Shown here piece after piece: positions 63,901 through 64,000 of a DNA stretch of 64,000 nucleotides. Position 1 is the stretch's first letter. Each line of letters opens with the position of its first letter. The DNA lies in NCBI GenBank assembly GCA_916610825.1, contig OU744450.1, positions 19,026,814 through 19,090,813 of the forward strand, given 5' to 3'. A program made the translations under genes and the position numbers. The notes under the pieces were generated by a model. The model saw only the letters and a list, made by a program, of their open reading frames with translations. It was not told the origin of the DNA and made no database searches. The stretch comes from Haliclystus octoradiatus. Lineage: Eukaryota; Cnidaria; Staurozoa; Stauromedusae; Haliclystidae.

Positions 63901-64000
63901 TAACTGACTCAAATGAACTTGATTCAAGTCAGAGATTCGTTTTAAAATGTCATCTCGAAGCTTTTCGAATAGAGAATGATGAAATGAGTATCTTGATGCT
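57961..64000 (-). CDS. NELFB: NELF-B (negative elongation factor subunit B), C-terminal exons
   Basis: NELF-B is part of the nuclear complex that holds RNA polymerase II in promoter-proximal pausing; it contacts the NELF-C and NELF-E subunits. Exons: 63293 to the window edge, 62777-62879, 61850-61945, 61168-61373, 59328-59607, 57961-58110. All junctions are GT-AG and all phases match. The first visible exon has the most conserved block of the family: LVQFLRTLFLRTREIHYC-like helix, SLRAEMLMTFHDL, DPCHRFAWCVDA and R-x-VDGKR. The next exons follow the human order (LGDLGMIACDPY, LRLLSLGLEAW, FLPMLMSVILDE). The final exon is a divergent Ser/Pro-rich tail. Around 510 residues are visible; roughly the first 100 lie right of the window. 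Introns hold three copies of the CAGGGTC MITE. Confidence 0.95.
58159..58337. mobile_element. hAT-type MITE (CAGGGTC family) in last NELFB intron
   Basis: 179 bp, ends diverged (CAGTATCCAACAAAAG ... TTTCTGTCCGATCCTG). The 8-bp duplication CCTACAAG at 58151-58158 and 58338-58345 is still perfect. Confidence 0.85.
58685..58781. mobile_element. Short inverted-repeat element with TTAA ends
   Basis: TTAAAGGCATAAAATTGACCA and TGGTCAATTTTATGCCTTTAA are perfect inverted repeats about 22 bp long, 97 bp in all. The TTAA borders recall piggyBac-type insertion. A related longer element is at 61476-61680. Confidence 0.55.
58785..59050. repeat. Dispersed repeat (AGCGCGACTC family) in NELFB intron
   Basis: Relatives at about 7196-7345 and 45090-45330 share TATCTCGACTTTTT or parts of it, AGCGCGACTC, GAGATTCTTGTGCCCCAC and CCAAAAAAGGAACGAT. 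Class unknown. Confidence 0.5.
59620..61160. other. NELFB intron (59608-61167)
   Basis: No further exon seen. A short minisatellite of GTGAGAC/CATGGCAAAG units lies at about 61025-61120. Confidence 0.4.
61476..61680. mobile_element. Inverted-repeat element with TTAA ends (larger relative)
   Basis: TTAAAGGGGCATAATTGACC at the left and a diverged inverse at the right (CCGGTCAATGTTGCTCTTTTAA). 205 bp, bordered by TTAA on both sides, in a NELFB intron. Confidence 0.5.
62157..62597. mobile_element. CAGGGTC-family MITE, enlarged or composite copy
   Basis: Starts CAGGGTTCGAGAAAAGG and ends in CCTGGGATCCCTACTTTTCTCG-like sequence matching the family right end. At about 440 bp it is over twice the length of other copies, so it carries an insertion or is a composite. 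No target duplication visible. Confidence 0.5.
62738..62762. repeat. (AAAC)n simple repeat
   Basis: About six tandem AAAC units just downstream (in minus orientation) of a NELFB exon. Confidence 0.9.
62913..63087. mobile_element. CAGGGTC-family MITE in NELFB intron
   Basis: Left end CAGAGTCTGACAAAAA, right end ending CTTTTGTCAGAATTTTA. Interior closely follows the copy at 6417 (CCTTCTGGAATCCTAGA, GGATCCCAGGATC). The ends are diverged and no duplication can be read. Confidence 0.7.

Overview
The window looks like AT-rich genomic DNA from an invertebrate animal. The genes have GT-AG introns and animal-type proteins (a netrin, the NELF-B subunit of the pausing factor, a gamma-butyrobetaine dioxygenase relative), set in long stretches of decayed retroelements and small inverted-repeat transposons. 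Nothing fixes the phylum. The retroelement types and the small-transposon load fit a marine invertebrate, but that is inference.

Layout. 1-6.6 kb: intergenic DNA with relics of a LINE (plus strand), a Ty3/gypsy element and a BEL/Pao element (both minus), then a 174-bp hAT-type MITE with perfect target duplications. 6.8-10.1 kb (minus): the first two coding exons of a netrin; the second shows an apparent frame break and the rest of the gene is not visible. 10.6-24.4 kb: a nested transposon block. An old LTR element (element A) was split by a young, intact Ty3/gypsy element (two 186-bp LTRs with no difference found by eye, 5-bp target duplication, single 1,526-codon Gag-Pol). Next to it lies a decayed BEL/Pao element carrying a hAT-type MITE with an 8-bp duplication. 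24.4-28.8 kb: no gene seen. 28.9-29.6 and 42.2-42.8 kb (plus): two single-exon ankyrin-repeat paralogues with similar promoters. Between them are a 2.5-kb imperfect palindrome (31.1-33.6 kb), two LINE relics (34.7-35.5 and 37.2-38.7 kb, minus) and a 65-bp hairpin. 46.4-51.0 kb (minus) and 51.8-55.6 kb (plus): two head-to-head 2-oxoglutarate/iron oxygenase genes, one a BBOX1-like four-exon gene and one a signal-peptide protein with a degenerate and an intact-looking oxygenase half. 57.9-64.0 kb (minus): the last six exons of NELFB, whose introns and splice phases can be followed to the stop codon.

The host genes do not form one pathway. The two oxygenases share a cofactor chemistry and a roughly 770-bp divergent promoter region, which may be coincidence. 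The two ankyrin genes look like a tandem duplication of a short, perhaps inducible gene: ATTGG plus TATA-like box, no intron, and AU-rich sequence after the second copy. The most distinctive non-coding material is the palindrome whose core carries repeated GTTCATGAAC motifs (also scattered around the oxygenase gene) and several MITE families whose target duplications can be read directly. Exon joins were worked out by reading frame, splice signals and family knowledge, without transcripts.
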